Source: Cubamyces lactineus
Lineage: Eukaryota; Basidiomycota; Agaricomycetes; Polyporales; Polyporaceae
Direction of reading: 5' to 3'
Length of the DNA: 64,000 bases
Assembly (NCBI GenBank): GCA_022376465.1
Contig: JACDTU010000004.1
Location: 310,001 to 374,000, forward strand
Shown here: piece by piece, positions 46,036 to 58,325 of the stretch
Numbering within the stretch: the first letter of the stretch is position 1
Layout of the letters: each line of letters starts with the position of its first letter
Program-made: the position numbers and the translations under genes
Notes under the pieces: generated by a model
What the model was told of the DNA's origin: nothing
The model's database searches: none
The model's input: only the letters and a program-made list of their open reading frames with translations

Positions 46036-46967
46036 ATGCTCGCTCGTCTTCCGTCGACGCTCTCGTCGGCAACGAGGACGTCCTCCCACATTGTCCAGAG
46101 ACTGTCCTCTCAGGTTCGCTTCAACTCTTCTGAAGCGGCAGCTCCTCAGAGCCCTTCTGGAGACGATGCCGAGGCTGCACCCAAGAAGCGCGCCATCCCG
46201 CTCGCCAGCAGCTTAGGAGATATTACCATCTGTACGTAGTCCTTTCATGAAGTGCCGACTCTGTACAAATGCGCGTGCACCTAGCCAACAAGCCTCGGCA
46301 AGGCGGTCAGAGGCGTGACGGTGGTGGAAATGGCGGCGCAAACCGCCAGCAAGGTCAGGGCCAGCGACGACCTCGTCCAAATAACTCCAACCGCGACGGC
46401 GCCGAGGGTAACGGCAACCGCGTCAACGCCGGCGAACGGAGGCAGAATGGAGGCAACAATGGCCAGCGCAACTTCAGACGGAACAACCAAGAGAACGCCA
46501 ACCAGCAGCCTAACCGCCAAGGCAGGCAGCAGGGTGAGGCTGGTGCTGGGTCGGCACAGTCTCAAGTCCGCGGACAAGGATCTCAATCTCAGCCTGCAAG
46601 ACGGCACTCAGCCGAGTCCCGGAAGGAGCCAGTGAATCTCCCCGCTGTGCAGTCAATCCAACTCAGCGGCCTTGACGACCTCTTCGGCCCTCCTGCTACC
46701 AACGCCTCTCAATCCTCGACACCCCCTTCGAGGGCTGTCGCCCAGGATCGTATCCAGACCTTCCTCGAGCGTGCTGCCGGCGACTACTCTCGCTACGTCC
46801 CCCGCCCTCTGCCTACGACGGACGTCACGAAGCTCAGCCCGCTCCAGTTGAGCGAATTCGTGCTCTCGAAGCGAAAAGACGTCGGGCTGCAGTCGCGCCA
46901 CAGCGCGCTCACCATCGTGGAGAAGTTCGTCGGGGCTGGCAAAGGGGCGCAGGCAAGGGCGCCGTAG
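46036..46967 (+). CDS. Putative mitochondrial low-complexity protein
   Basis: Two exons (46036-46231 and 46285-46967) encode 292 residues. The N-terminus MLARLPSTLSSATRTSSHIV is rich in Arg, Ser and Ala without acids until residue 32, a typical mitochondrial targeting peptide. The centre is a Gly/Asn/Gln/Arg-rich low-complexity stretch (GGQRRDGGGNGGANRQQG). The C-terminal 110 residues are folded-looking, with IQLSGLDDLFGPP and KLSPLQLSEFVLSKRKDVGL. A small mitochondrial ribosomal or RNA-associated protein would fit, but I do not recognise the family. Confidence 0.7.
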
Positions 46968-47098
46968 ACTGGACGAAGGGGGTTATACATACGCTATACA
47001 TATACGTTTGGCCGGAAAGGCTAACTAATAAATGACATGCCGGGAACCCAACAGCTGAGAGCCAACCTGCGTTTGGCTTAATTATACACGACGTGAGA

Positions 47099-49170
47099 TT
47101 ATGTATCGTAGTCTGCAGCGTCCCCTACCGACGCGGAGTAACCAGCGTCTGATCGTCCCCCATGGGTATAGCTGTAGTGCTCGTACGACCCTTGGCGGTC
47201 GCCATCCTCGCTGATGCTAGACGGCGCGAGGACCCAGTCCGGGATTTCGAAGTCGCGCACCTCCTCGATCTCGGTCGGCAGCCGCACCCCGAAGGCCGTG
47301 ACGTGCCGCTGAGTTTTTCGTGCGGTGGGAGCACTCGACTGACGCACGGCTGCAACCATGAGCACACAGGTGGTCGGCTCTTTCTTCGAAGCGTGGCCTA
47401 CAGGATGGTCAACATCTGCACTGAGGATTATACTCGACGACTTACCTGCAGAAGAGATGGATTCAGCCTTGCCGACACCATTTTGTGCCTTTGAGGCCTT
47501 GGTCTTGGTGGAGGCTGAGGCTTGTACGCGTTGCCGCTTCGCAGACGGCGCCTGGTGCAGCGTATCCGCAGTGTCCGCCGAGTACCGCCCAAGCTTGGAA
47601 GTACCCTCACTCGCGGTGTACGAGGCGGACCGAAGTGGTGAGCTTGCAAATCCCTTCCCGCCCTTTCCTCCTGAGACGTGGGCTTTGAAGAACGGTGAGA
47701 GCGTGATTTGCTTCCCACCTCCTCTCGACGGTGGTGGCTTGTACTCAGCGTGTGTGGAGACGGACTCCTTGTTCGCCATCATCCGCGGCGGGAACTTGAT
47801 GCGCAGCTTGAGCTTCTTCGACCGCTCTCGCTCCTGCTCGTCAGGGTCGACCTCGGATTCGCCGTCGTCCTCCTCCGGCTCCGGCTCATCCTCCTCCGCA
47901 CTGGCTTCCACTTCTTCTTCGCCCTCCTCCTCCAACTCTTCTTCCATGACCTCTTCTTCAGCAACCTCAGCAGAGGCTGCGTGGCTGCTGGGCTTCTCTG
48001 ACAACTTCTTCTCCATCCATCGTCGGTCTGGGGGGAGCAGCGTCCGGTAGCGCAGTTCCAGCTGAAGCGCAGTCTCCAGCATTGCCTTCCGCCGTCGCTC
48101 GCCCTCGTGATAGGCTGCAGCCCCGTGAAGGTTGGACGCATCCACAACTTCGCCAGTTTCGGACACCTGCTGCTGTCCAGATGGACCGGGTGTAACATGG
48201 CGCGCAGGGAGGAAGTCTGATGAAGGGAGGGCGAGGAACGCAGAACTGTCCATCGCGCGGAGCTGGTCAATACGCTCCTTGAGCTTGTAGTGCTCATGCT
48301 TGAGTTTCTCTTTCTCGCGCAGCCGTTGTCGCTTCTCGAACGACTCATACTTGCGGTGTCGCTTTTCGTACGCTGCGTCCGACGTGTCGAGAGCCTCCTG
48401 TACGGGTAAGTGGAGGTACGCCGATACAAACACAGGTCGCGACGAGGAAGTTGGACGGGCATTGCGCAGAGTAGGCGGCATGGCATGTATTCAAGCATAG
48501 CAGTAAGGATATATAGAAGGGACAACAAAGACAAAGGCGTGCGTGAGTGCGTGCAATGGGGTACGAACAGCGGAGGCGGACGAACGTCTTCCGAGCCGCG
48601 CGGGCGAAAACGGCTGCCTACGTTGGCATCCTGAGGTAGCTCAATGAACTCTGGTGTCTGGATGAGCTGTTGGGCCTTGTACGCCTGTTGAACTTCAGGA
48701 CGGTCAAAGTAGCGGCCGTACGCGTGCGTGTTGAGCTGAGCCTCGGACGACTCGGAAGCGGACGGGAGTAGCGTCCCGTTCGTGGTAAGGAGAAACTTGG
48801 TCGTTGCCGGAATAAGCGGTTCGCTCTCCGCTGCATGCCATACACATATTCCGTTATACCGGTAAGTGTGAGATGATAGGAGAGGATGTGGCTAAGGCGC
48901 ACCTTTCCGCTTCATTGTCTCCAAAATCATAACGTCCGACTCGCAGCTCCCTACTCCGGGCCCTCCCCGACGCGAACGCGCTGGCAACACGCGCTTCTGT
49001 CGAGTCTTCATGCCTTCCTTAGAGCTGGACGCCTGCGCGGTCGACAGCGGTGGCTGAGACGCGGAGTCGCGGTGGGGTGCCGGCGATGACGAGGACGCCG
49101 CCTGCTGCTGTTTGTTGGCCCCGCGCGCGGCCTTGGCAGCAACAGAGCTGCCGTTGCGAGCACCGACCAT
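47099..49170 (-). CDS. Probable nuclear chromatin protein (PEHE-like motif)
   Basis: ATG at 49170 starts MVGARNGSSVAAKAARGANK with basic patches (KTRQKRVLPARSRR). A second exon includes NTHAYGRYFDRPEVQQAYKA and QTPEFIELPQDANVGSRFRP. The last block starts ALDTSDAAYEKRHRKYESFE and continues into a long charged coiled coil (KRQRLREKEKLKHEHYKLKE). An acidic region follows (EEEVEASAEEDEPEPEEDD), and the end is FGVRLPTEIEEVRDFEIPDW with a short tail. The charged helix next to short aromatic motifs recalls PEHE-domain subunits of histone acetyltransferase complexes, but this is a weak assignment. At least three exons are needed. The long antisense frame at 47358-48050 is a shadow of the acidic region. 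Confidence 0.65.
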
Positions 49171-49680
49171 GGTGACGACGGCGTTGGTGGCGAGATGAGA
49201 GGGGTAGGGACAGTGGCAGCTGGGGCCGAGCGGCGCGCAACTACATTCCTCTTGTTGTTTTCGGCCTCTTAGCGCCAGAACCGTGACACTGGCGAAGCGT
49301 TCATGCCAGATTGGGAACAGTTGGGGCTATTGGCTTCGACGACTCAACGCCTGCACAGCTATCGGCAACGTGCGCCTACTACATTTTCCCTTGATCCACC
49401 GACGCGTTTTTTCATGGAAACGATTGCATAGTATCAACACATCAGTTGCTTCCCAGCGAACTCAACTAACTACTCATACACAGCTCGGTAACATGCAACC
49501 ATGGGCTCTTGGAAACCTGATCAAGGCGCAAAGACACAATCATAGGCCTATGATCTCATCGATAAAAATCCTTTATCCATGGCATTAGTGCAGCGAGAGG
49601 TGAAGAAAATGATATCGATACAATAGGAATACGTTAACCACAGTACATGGCAAGAGACGAATACGAATGAATGTGCGCTC
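49171..49680 (+). other. Intergenic region between the chromatin protein and Naf1 genes
   Basis: About 510 bases; it should contain the promoter of the gene at 47099-49170 and the Naf1 3' UTR. No exon is seen. Confidence 0.5.
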
Positions 49681-51603
49681 TCAGGAGCTTTTATTGGCAT
49701 CGCCCGGGTTCTGACTCTGATCAGCCTGACTTGACGGTGCACCCCATCCTTGACCCCAGCCACCACCTCGTCCTCCTCCACCGCCGCCACCGCCAGAGAA
49801 TCCACCCGCGTTGTACCCCGAGCCGTCCTGGCTATACGGGGCCGGCTGACCGCCGTACTGGAATCCCATCCCCATACCAGGCATCCCGAAGTTGGATGCG
49901 AAGCGCGGATTGATATGCGGTTGCACTGGGTACTGATAACCAAACGAGAAATCGTAGGACTGCGTGGGCATTTGAGGGTAACTCCACCCGCCCATCGCGT
50001 GCGACGCTTGGGCGTGCATGCTAGGGTCAACCGCATGGCCGTCGCCGTACTGTCCAGTAGCTCGTGCGATAGCGAGGGATGTTGGAGAAACTGGCCGGGC
50101 TCCACGAGAATCGTACTCGTTCGAGGATGCCGCCTGTCTCCCTGACCACGCACCGGACTGAGATCGTGAGTCGCCTCCACGACCTCGACCACGCCCGCGG
50201 TCATTTTGGCGCCGTCCTCGACCCCGCCCTCTACCGGGCTCGTCGCGACGTTGCGTACTACCACGACCTCGGCCAGGACGATCCTGACGACTTGCATCAC
50301 GAGGAACGTTTGCAGAAGGCGACGCAGGAGTGTCCTCCGACGTGCCTCCGGCCGCTGGTGAAGCGCCATACGAATCGGAATATGGATCATCGTAGGGGAT
50401 AGGGGCAGGTCGCGAGGGTCCTGCACCAAAGTCCATGTCGTTGTATGAGACTGATTGCTCGTACGAGCTGCCTCCGTAGGGGTCATCGACCATATCCTGA
50501 TCTCGCATCCGTGATGGTAACGGAGTAGATTGCCGCGAAACGGACATGGAACGTCCACGCGATTGCTCTCGTCTTCGAACAATAAGTTGCGGGTAAAGGG
50601 ACAACAACTGGTTTACTCACCGCTGGGCCAAAGCCCGCTTGTGAGCTGCTTCCTGCTCGTCGTCCGAGAACTCGATCTCATCCTCTCCAGGCTCTTCGTC
50701 ATGAACATTACTAGCATCGCTGCCCTTGAATTGGCGGAGTTGTCGCACGAAGACATAATTGCTCCTCTCTGGGACATGGTATACCGCTCGGCCGACTTGG
50801 ACCTTCTCGGTGTCCAGAGGGTACTTTTGGTTGAACCGTATCTGGTATAGTGGTTCGCTTGTTGGACCAAAGGTCTCGAAAATCTGGAAAGCCCTTAGTT
50901 GAAATGTAACAATGCAGCGACAAGGGACAACGACGTACGTAGCCGAGGACTTTCCTGTCCTCAAATACTAAGAGTGTGTCAGAGTCAAGGGCTTTCTCTG
51001 AGCCTCTGTTTGCGATATCCGAAGGTATACCCTTGACAATGACCACCCTATCCACGATGCTCATCACTTCTCCCACCTTCTCCAGCTGCTCGTGCGGGCC
51101 GACCTCCGAGATGTCTGGAATGATGATATCAACTTCGACCACCTCGTTCTTTGTCCGGACTTGCGTCTCAGATGGACCGGCAACATCCCCTTCGTCGTCG
51201 TCCTCTGCATCTACTTCAACTCGTTTGGGCGCCGGCTTCCGCGTTTCTACTTCTTCAGAGTCCGTATCCGAATCACTCGAGGAGTCGGAATCACTTGTTG
51301 ACTCGGACGGTACCCCTCTACGAGACTTCAGGAATGTGAAAAAATGAAGCAGCTCGTAATAGCAACGTACTCTTTCTCGGAGGGCATCTCGTCATCCTCA
51401 TCCTGGATCTCACCAAGAATGTCCGCTTCTACCTCCTTTTCACTGTCCGTATCACTGTCGGTCCCATGGTCGTGATCGGAGTAAGGCTCAGCTTCACTAG
51501 ATTTGCTGAGATTAGGTGCTGGGATGTCTCCGATAATTTCCTGAATGAGCTGAAGGTCTTGGGGTATCGCCGAGGGTACAGCAAAGGAGAAAGCAGCCGC
51601 CAT
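49681..51603 (-). CDS. NAF1: H/ACA ribonucleoprotein assembly factor Naf1
   Basis: ATG 51603 starts MAAAFSFAVPSAIPQDLQLI. Acidic stretches (SDHDHGTDSDTDSEKE and a second Ser/Asp/Glu run) precede the Gar1/Naf1 beta-barrel: LEKVGEVMSIVDRVVIVKGI, then DTLLVFEDRKVLGYIFETFG and EPLYQIRFNQKYPLDTEKVQ. The C-terminus is long, with RGRGR-type repeats (about 50165-50245) and a Gly/Gln/Tyr-rich low-complexity tail. Naf1 binds dyskerin during nuclear assembly of H/ACA snoRNPs and is replaced by Gar1. Fungal Naf1 normally carries such acidic and Gly/Arg-rich tails. At least four exons are used. The ATG at 51603 is chosen because upstream codons in the frame lack an ATG. The gene is divergent from 51932, sharing a 328-base promoter region. 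Confidence 0.88.
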
Positions 51604-51931
51604 CGGAGCAAGAGGCAAAACTACCGGGCGCTCATTTGCTACACTCGCTCAGGATTTCGACGCGCTGTGATGTCGTCACGTGAACACAGTAACAGCGTGT
51701 ACAGAGGTACAGAGTGTACAGCGCGTCGAGCACATCGTCGCGTCTACTGCTTGCAAGCGAGGTCTACAAGTAGCTGATGCTGCAACCTCGCCTCTGCGTT
51801 TCTCTGCCTATCTTTTGATTAATTATCTGCCATACTGTCCGACGCAGTCTGACAAACGGTGAGCACGGCGGTCGAACAGGTAGTCCATAACTGCGCCTCA
51901 CGAACACCTCTAGGAAAACGTCGGTGGAAGT
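51604..51931 (+). promoter_or_regulatory. Divergent promoter region of Naf1 and the oxygenase-like gene
   Basis: 328 bases separate the two start codons. No clear TATA box is visible in either direction, and specific sites cannot be named. Confidence 0.4.
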
Positions 51932-54900
51932 ATGTCAGACTCCCGGACGATACCTTTTGGTAGTGGCGCTATACTTGACGGAGTGTACCATGCAGCGCTT
52001 TCTGAGGGTAGGAGATCTTCCACCTTCGTTTCTTTCTCGTCACTCATTGCTATTATATCGTAGGAGCTAATTCACATACGAGTGATGACCCTACAATTCA
52101 CGAGGATGGCAACGCCCACGACGTGACTCATATCGGAGACAATGAAGGCCATAATATCGAAAGTTCTTCAAGAAACATTCGTGTGGGCACATCACACACG
52201 CCGTTTGTGGAGAATTCGCTGACGCTACCTAGGGTGACCTGGCCGAGATACTTTCCGGCGATTTGGGATTCACAGGCGCTTTCTCCTTTAGCAAGACGTA
52301 CCCGACTGCCCCAAACCCCTCTCTTGCTATCGATGGCCTTGGCACGATAGGACTTCCTCTCAGCACGCGAGACGCTACCGCGATAGAAGCTCACGCGGAG
52401 CAGGCACCGTTTGGTAAGGTTGACCAAACGATCGTTGACAAGTCAGTCCGGGACACATGGGAAATCGACGGGAGACAGGTACATATTTGTCCTGTAAATT
52501 CGGCGCGGTCAGCATAGCTCATATAGTACCAGGTTCACTTCGAGAACCCAGCGTGGTCAGCCTTCCTCAACAGCACGGTTGTCGATGTTTGTCAGATTCT
52601 CGGAGTGAACTTCCACGCCAGTAAACCCGCGTGCTCGCTATACAAACTGCTGCTATACGAAACTGGCTCTCAGTGAGTTACTAGGTTGACATGACGGCTC
52701 GCTCCTCACACTTTTGACATAGCTTTCTCCCCCATGTGGAGTACGTATTGATGCCAAGAAACTATGTTTCATACTGAATAATGCTCTCGCAGCACAGAGA
52801 AGGTGGATGGCATGTTTGCCACGGTTGTGGTCGTTCTTCCGTCAAAGTTCACCGGCGGGGCGGTACGCGTCAAGCACAGTGAGCTGGCGCAAACATACGA
52901 TTGCAGCACCAGCAGCCTCAACAATACCACCGTTCTTGCATGGTACACCGATGTCGAACATACGGTGGAAGCGGTCACTAGCGGCTATCGACTTGCCCTC
53001 TCGTTCAATCTCATTCATACCACCAACTCCCTCCGTCCTACGCTCAGCGTCAGCAGTCTCCCAACCCGTCTTCGTCGAGTCCTTTTGGCGTGGGAACAGG
53101 CCAAGAACGACGGCGTTGCCCCAACGAAGGTCATTTACCTGCTGAGCCACGCATATTCCCACGCCAACCTCAGCGGTAGTGCATTGAAAGGTGTCGACGC
53201 ACATCTTGTCGCAATCCTCGACAACGTTGGGAGACCCTATGGGTTTCACATTGGCCTTGCCAACTTGACATGTACTGAGAGTGGCATTGCCGAGGACTGC
53301 GGCCGTAGCGAGCGATGGGGAAGATGTGCGTACGATGATTCCGACGATCCCGACGACTCCGAAGTCGAAATGGCGGAAGTGGAAGCTACTGATGTAGAGA
53401 TTGAACATCTGGTTGACCTCGACGGCAGACTTATCCAGCAGTCCGTCAGCTGCGATATCGAAGTCGAAGCCATACCTGATGAACTAGTAGATGAAATCAC
53501 CGCCGGAGGTTTCGACGACCAGGAGTACGAAGGCTACCAGGGAAACGTGAGTCCTGAGCGCACAATTCAAATCTTCACGAATCTGCTCATGATGTCCGAC
53601 GGCTGACAGTGCGCTGGAACTCTCGAACGCTGTAAGTATAATGCCCACGCACATTTGCGTGCAGTGCTAATGTCTATTTGTAGTTTATCGCCGCACGGTT
53701 CTCGTCATGTGGCCCTCGTGGGCGCATTTTGACATGGTACATGGATCTAATGGCCTCTCGTATGCTTGCCAGAAGATCCGCGAGTCTACATCTCTGCGCC
53801 CCTCGGTGGAGGAGATGGATCTTGTGGAGATCATCTTAGCTCGCGCTGGACCATCACATTGTGCTACAGTCATCTCCAGCCTTTGCCACGTTGCAGTGAT
53901 ATGGAAGGACTTTCCCGTCTGGGCCCGTGCTGTGAAGGTATGCGACGCCGAGCGCTCCATCAATAGTCTCCAGGAGGAGAACGTATTCAAGGCGTTGAGC
54001 GTTTTCGGTTTTCAGAATATCAGGCCTTGGTAAGATCCGGAGCTCATTGTTGCGTTTCTGGCTGACATACACCACACCCACAGTTTAGAGCGCACGCTCC
54101 AAAACGATCCCTCCAACGTCGCTACTCTGGAGTTCATAGATCAGTTTGAGGCTTGGATCGCAAGCCAAAGTTCGGAGGAATTATTGAGCCAGACGACGGC
54201 CTGGATCGCTGCGCAACGGCAGAATCGTTTCGATAATCTCAAACCCCCAAGGAAAGATGAGCATAAGCCGCTCACTACACTCGCGATCAAGTATGGCGGG
54301 GCGGAATTTCTTGAGTCTCGGTACGCAGTACGCTTGTCCGTTTGGCGTCTTGCTCATGCGATCTTCCAGTGTCATCCCTCTTGTCATATCGTCCGGCGAG
54401 AGTCCTATCCTTCTGGAATACGCTCTGTATATCGGCAAAGACGAGCTCCTCAATACTGAAGCACGGGCTCGCATGGCCAAAGCTCTCTTGGAAGCCGCGC
54501 TACGAAGTATCGACTTCTACTCCGTTGTACCCTCCGCACAGCCGAAAGTGCCCACATACTACTACTCCTACAACACAGCTCCTGTAGCTGCAGAACCGGC
54601 ACAGCTAGAGCGGGCGAAGAAGTATCTTGGTGGGTGCCTCGATCTTGGATACGAAGATCTGCTCGCCGTCGCTGTCGACAAGCTTCTGGGCCTTGCAGGG
54701 CAATCCGATGTCGTGGTCCTATCCCGCGTCAAAGAGATCCTACTCCCTCTTATTTCATTCGCCGAGGAACGGTTACATTCTCTCCCTGGAGACGCCATCC
54801 GACTTCCTCTGCGGAGACTGTCGTCAACTACCTCCTCGCTATACATTCAGGCCGTCATCGCGAAACCGACGGTCATGTCGATCAGCGATATATCATCGAT

Positions 54901-56322
54901 GATTCAGGCGGTCATCAGTGCCGGCGAGCCCGAACATGTAATCACCCAGTACGTTGCAGCAGGCTATAGCGTGCACTGAGTATTGATTTATCACCGCCGT
55001 CCAGGGTCGTCCCCAAGCTAGAAGGCCTGAAACTCGATGCAGTAGTGTTGCGCTCGATCATCGAAGAGGTGCACCGCAGACGAACCCAGATCGATCCCGA
55101 CGGAGCAAGAGTAAAAGGTGCGCTCCTGCGCCTTCTCAAGAAATATGTCGGCAGCGTTACCCTTGCGGCTCCTACATACTCGGCTTCTTACTACCTCGCC
55201 ACTATCAACCGCACGAAACCAATTCTTGATGCGCTAGAGTTCTGTCTTACGTTGCAGCTCCCCGAAGCGTGTACCTTTGTCCTCCATCGTCTACTCAACC
55301 CTCCGAAGCTTGACTCCCAATACATCACAACACAGCTGGCTCCTCTAGTGCCTGACCTCCGCCCGTTTCTTCTGAAACATCAGCTACTGGTTACCTCGGA
55401 GCCATTCGCGACTGCTCTCCGGACTATCATGCTGTATTGGGGACGGAAGGTGATGGGACCTCGGCCGCCCGGAGTACCACAGGCCTACATGGACGCACTC
55501 AAAGCATGGACTTGTAGCTGCGATATTTGTCCTGCTGTGCGCACCTTCCTCACTTCGAAGCCTGAAGAAACCATGTCCTGGACTCGAATTGGAGCGCCAA
55601 AGAGGAAACACGTAGAGAACTTCCTCAACTTCCGTGCTCGAGGAATTGCATCTCATCAAATGATTCGCTCAACGCCACAAGGCCTGACCGTGAGCTACCC
55701 TCACCTTGTTGTCGACTTGTATGTTGACCAAGGCATTGTGCAGGTTACCAAGAAACCGGTCCTGGTGGCGCCTGCTCGGTGGGCTCATAATCAGAAGGAG
55801 GGCAAGAGACTGCTCGCAAGCATATCCCCCAATGCGGGCGAGCTGAAAGCCGTACTTGGTGCAGACTACCTCAAGATCACTGCTCTCCTCGATGGCCAGG
55901 CCGTGCCAGCGAATGCCAATCTAGATACCGCCGCAAGTGGCTCGAAGAGACCTTTTGCTCAGCAGGCCGCAGGTACGCAGCGCATTTCCGCCGCAGCGGC
56001 TCCCACTGCCACTGCCAGTGTACCTGCCACCTACCACGGCTCTACTCCTGGTGGCGCAACGCCTCAAGTACCGACGATTCGGACAAACGTGACATCCCTC
56101 TCGAGGAACGTACAGACTGCGCGTGTGCCCCAGGTCTTCCCCACCGTAGCTGCGACGGTCTCCACCGGACCTTCCAACGTTGCATTCACGGCACTGGCAC
56201 CCTCTACAACGCACAGCGCAGCTACCGTGGGCCCATCAACCGCCTCGCATATGGTGGACCAGCCTCCTGCAAAGCGCAGGAAGATGGCATACAACGCGAA
56301 CGAAGTCATTGATCTCACTTGA
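51932..56322 (+). CDS. Large 2-oxoglutarate/Fe(II) oxygenase-like protein with C-terminal SIM
   Basis: ATG 51932 begins MSDSRTIPFGSGAILDGVYH. After an acidic N-terminus, the oxygenase core reads FSFSKTYPT, then YKLLLYETGS-(H/Q)-FLPHVDTEKVDGMFATVVV. It continues FTGGAVRVKH, VLAWYTDVEHTVEAVTSGYR and LALSFNL. HVD supplies the first two iron ligands (the aspartate codon is split by an intron) and DVEH the distal histidine; the arginine in SGYR suits 2-oxoglutarate. About 900 residues follow in helical repeats (YRRTVLVMWPSWAHFDMVH, LLDLGYEDLLAVAV-type and others). Next is a cysteine cluster CSCDICPAV and a Thr/Ala-rich tail ending KRRKMAYNANEVIDLT. Such giant proteins with an N-terminal P4H-like domain are common in Agaricomycetes and uncharacterised. 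At least nine exons are needed. Confidence 0.82.
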
Positions 56323-58325
56323 TATCGGCCCGGGACTTGCTAGTATTGTACTCTTGGCTCCTTGACGATGTACCATATGCTCGCGCTAATGCTGCATGCG
56401 TCTGCTGTGCCCCTTCACACCTCTACCTCTCGTACTGCAAAACTTGCTGGCGGCACGCCGAAGCTAAGGCCTATGGCAACTTCGAGTCGCCCCATCGCTT
56501 GTGCGCATCCTGCGACTGCGCTTGCTGGGCACGCCCACCGGTCAACGCCATGCGGCTATCCTACGAATGAGCCAGAGAAAGCGGCCTTCAACCATACTTT
56601 AAGCCCCATTCACTGACTGCGTACCTCGCGACAAAGGTTCAGAAACGTACGTCTCAGCAAGTTCGGTGCATTCCGCCGTTACTTGATGCTGCTGCACGCA
56701 TAGGCAATCATGTTGCGGGGTTCCCAGACGACGGAAGCCAACCTAACACGGCAGGCAGGTTGAACTCCCTTTCCTGATACCCTGGCGCAGTGGGCGCGTC
56801 GCCGCTCCGCTGCCGATGGCACAATACCCCATGTAGACGTCTCCGCTCGATGCGGCTCCTCGTAGATGCTCGTGAGCGCGCGGTCCACGCGTGTCAATCA
56901 GACAGCTTCATACCCGGGTCCTCGCTTCCCGCGTCCCCAGGCTCCTTCAGTCCTCGGGAAGTCCTTGAGCAAATGGACGCCGTCATCAGTGTCATATTAA
57001 CAATCGCCTCAGAGGACACGGCCCACGGAACAGTCGAAATGAGACAAAATCGGCTCCAAATGCTGGCTGTGGAGGCTTACCGAGTGGTGAATCATCCTTG
57101 GCTGGGACATGCATACCAAAGCTTGCGCGACAAACTACTGAACATGTCACCATGTCGTCAACAAACCTGAAGTCCTGCGAATCTAGCACACTGATTCTAT
57201 AGACCGCGGGGCCGTCCGTCGAGGTCAAAATGCGTTATTACAGACAAACGGTGCACCCGACCTTCCATCTCAACAGTTTCTGATTGCTCCCCGACGCGGA
57301 AACTCTTGTCGCGACTGGAGGCTGCTGTGAGTGGAAGATAGCACGGCCCCGAAAAGAGACTCTATACCGCCAGATGGGCACCCGCAGCCTGAACGTTCTA
57401 GGTGTGCAATTGATAGACAGTACATGACCGCGAAGATAGACCTGCGGAGGCGGCCACGAACGAACGAGCTGCTTCTCACGCGCGGGCGGACTGGCCCTCG
57501 CATCAGCGGTCTGACCCACCCTCAACAGATCTTTCTAAACACGCGGCGTGTGGGCGCTCCGCGCGTGGATCACTAACTTTTTCTTCAACTTGCAATTCAA
57601 GTTGCAGACCATCTTCTCTGAGCAATCCGCCGAGGCAGCGTATGCGTATCTGCGATGTTTTCCGGGCCATTGTGTGCCAGAGAACGGATGCCGGATCCTC
57701 AAGCAGGGCATCGCCACAAGCACCTGCTACGGAGAAAAGCACTAGTCTTCACTTTGGTACCGCGAGGATCGCAAGGGATCGCATCGCCATTGGATATGAT
57801 GTTTCACTCCATTTATTGTCGTGCGTCAATTTCCGTCAGAACTCTCTGTCCTGACGTTCTCGACCCTACTTGCGTCGGCGCACATGGTTCCCGCAGATCT
57901 CAGTCAGAACGGTCCGCCGACGGCGTACATTTTCGCCAAACGGCGAGGGCTTCTCTCGCTTGGGGTTTACCGTGCACCCCCGCTCTCAGCCGAACCTTCA
58001 AAGTTGGCGACCATCACTGACGTGTGCGTTAGATTCCTGGGCGCTGCCCCCAAGGGGTTAAGCATTTTCTCCAAGGCACCGCTCATCCTAGGGTCGACTC
58101 TTCTCGAAGTCTGCCCTCCGAGCGCACCGAGGAATTGGATGGCCTACGCGAAATGCGGCACGGGTCCATTGCGCCCTGCTTTGCCTGCGCCAATATTCGC
58201 CGGCGTTACGACCCAGACCTTCATAAGCTGGGGTGGCCCGTCCGCGGAGCACCACATTGGGCCCCCCAACCTCTGTCACCCAGAGTTCCTGGCTTTTTCG
58301 ATTTGTCCTCGTAGCTCAGTTCAGC
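56323..58325 (+). other. Intergenic region
   Basis: Two kilobases. A 172-codon open frame ends at 58339 but shows no motif and overlaps the true start of the next gene in another frame. I call no gene. Confidence 0.5.

Noticed and set aside
47358..48050. 230-codon plus-strand open frame rich in Ser
   Set aside because: It mirrors the acidic Glu-rich segment of the minus-strand chromatin protein gene.
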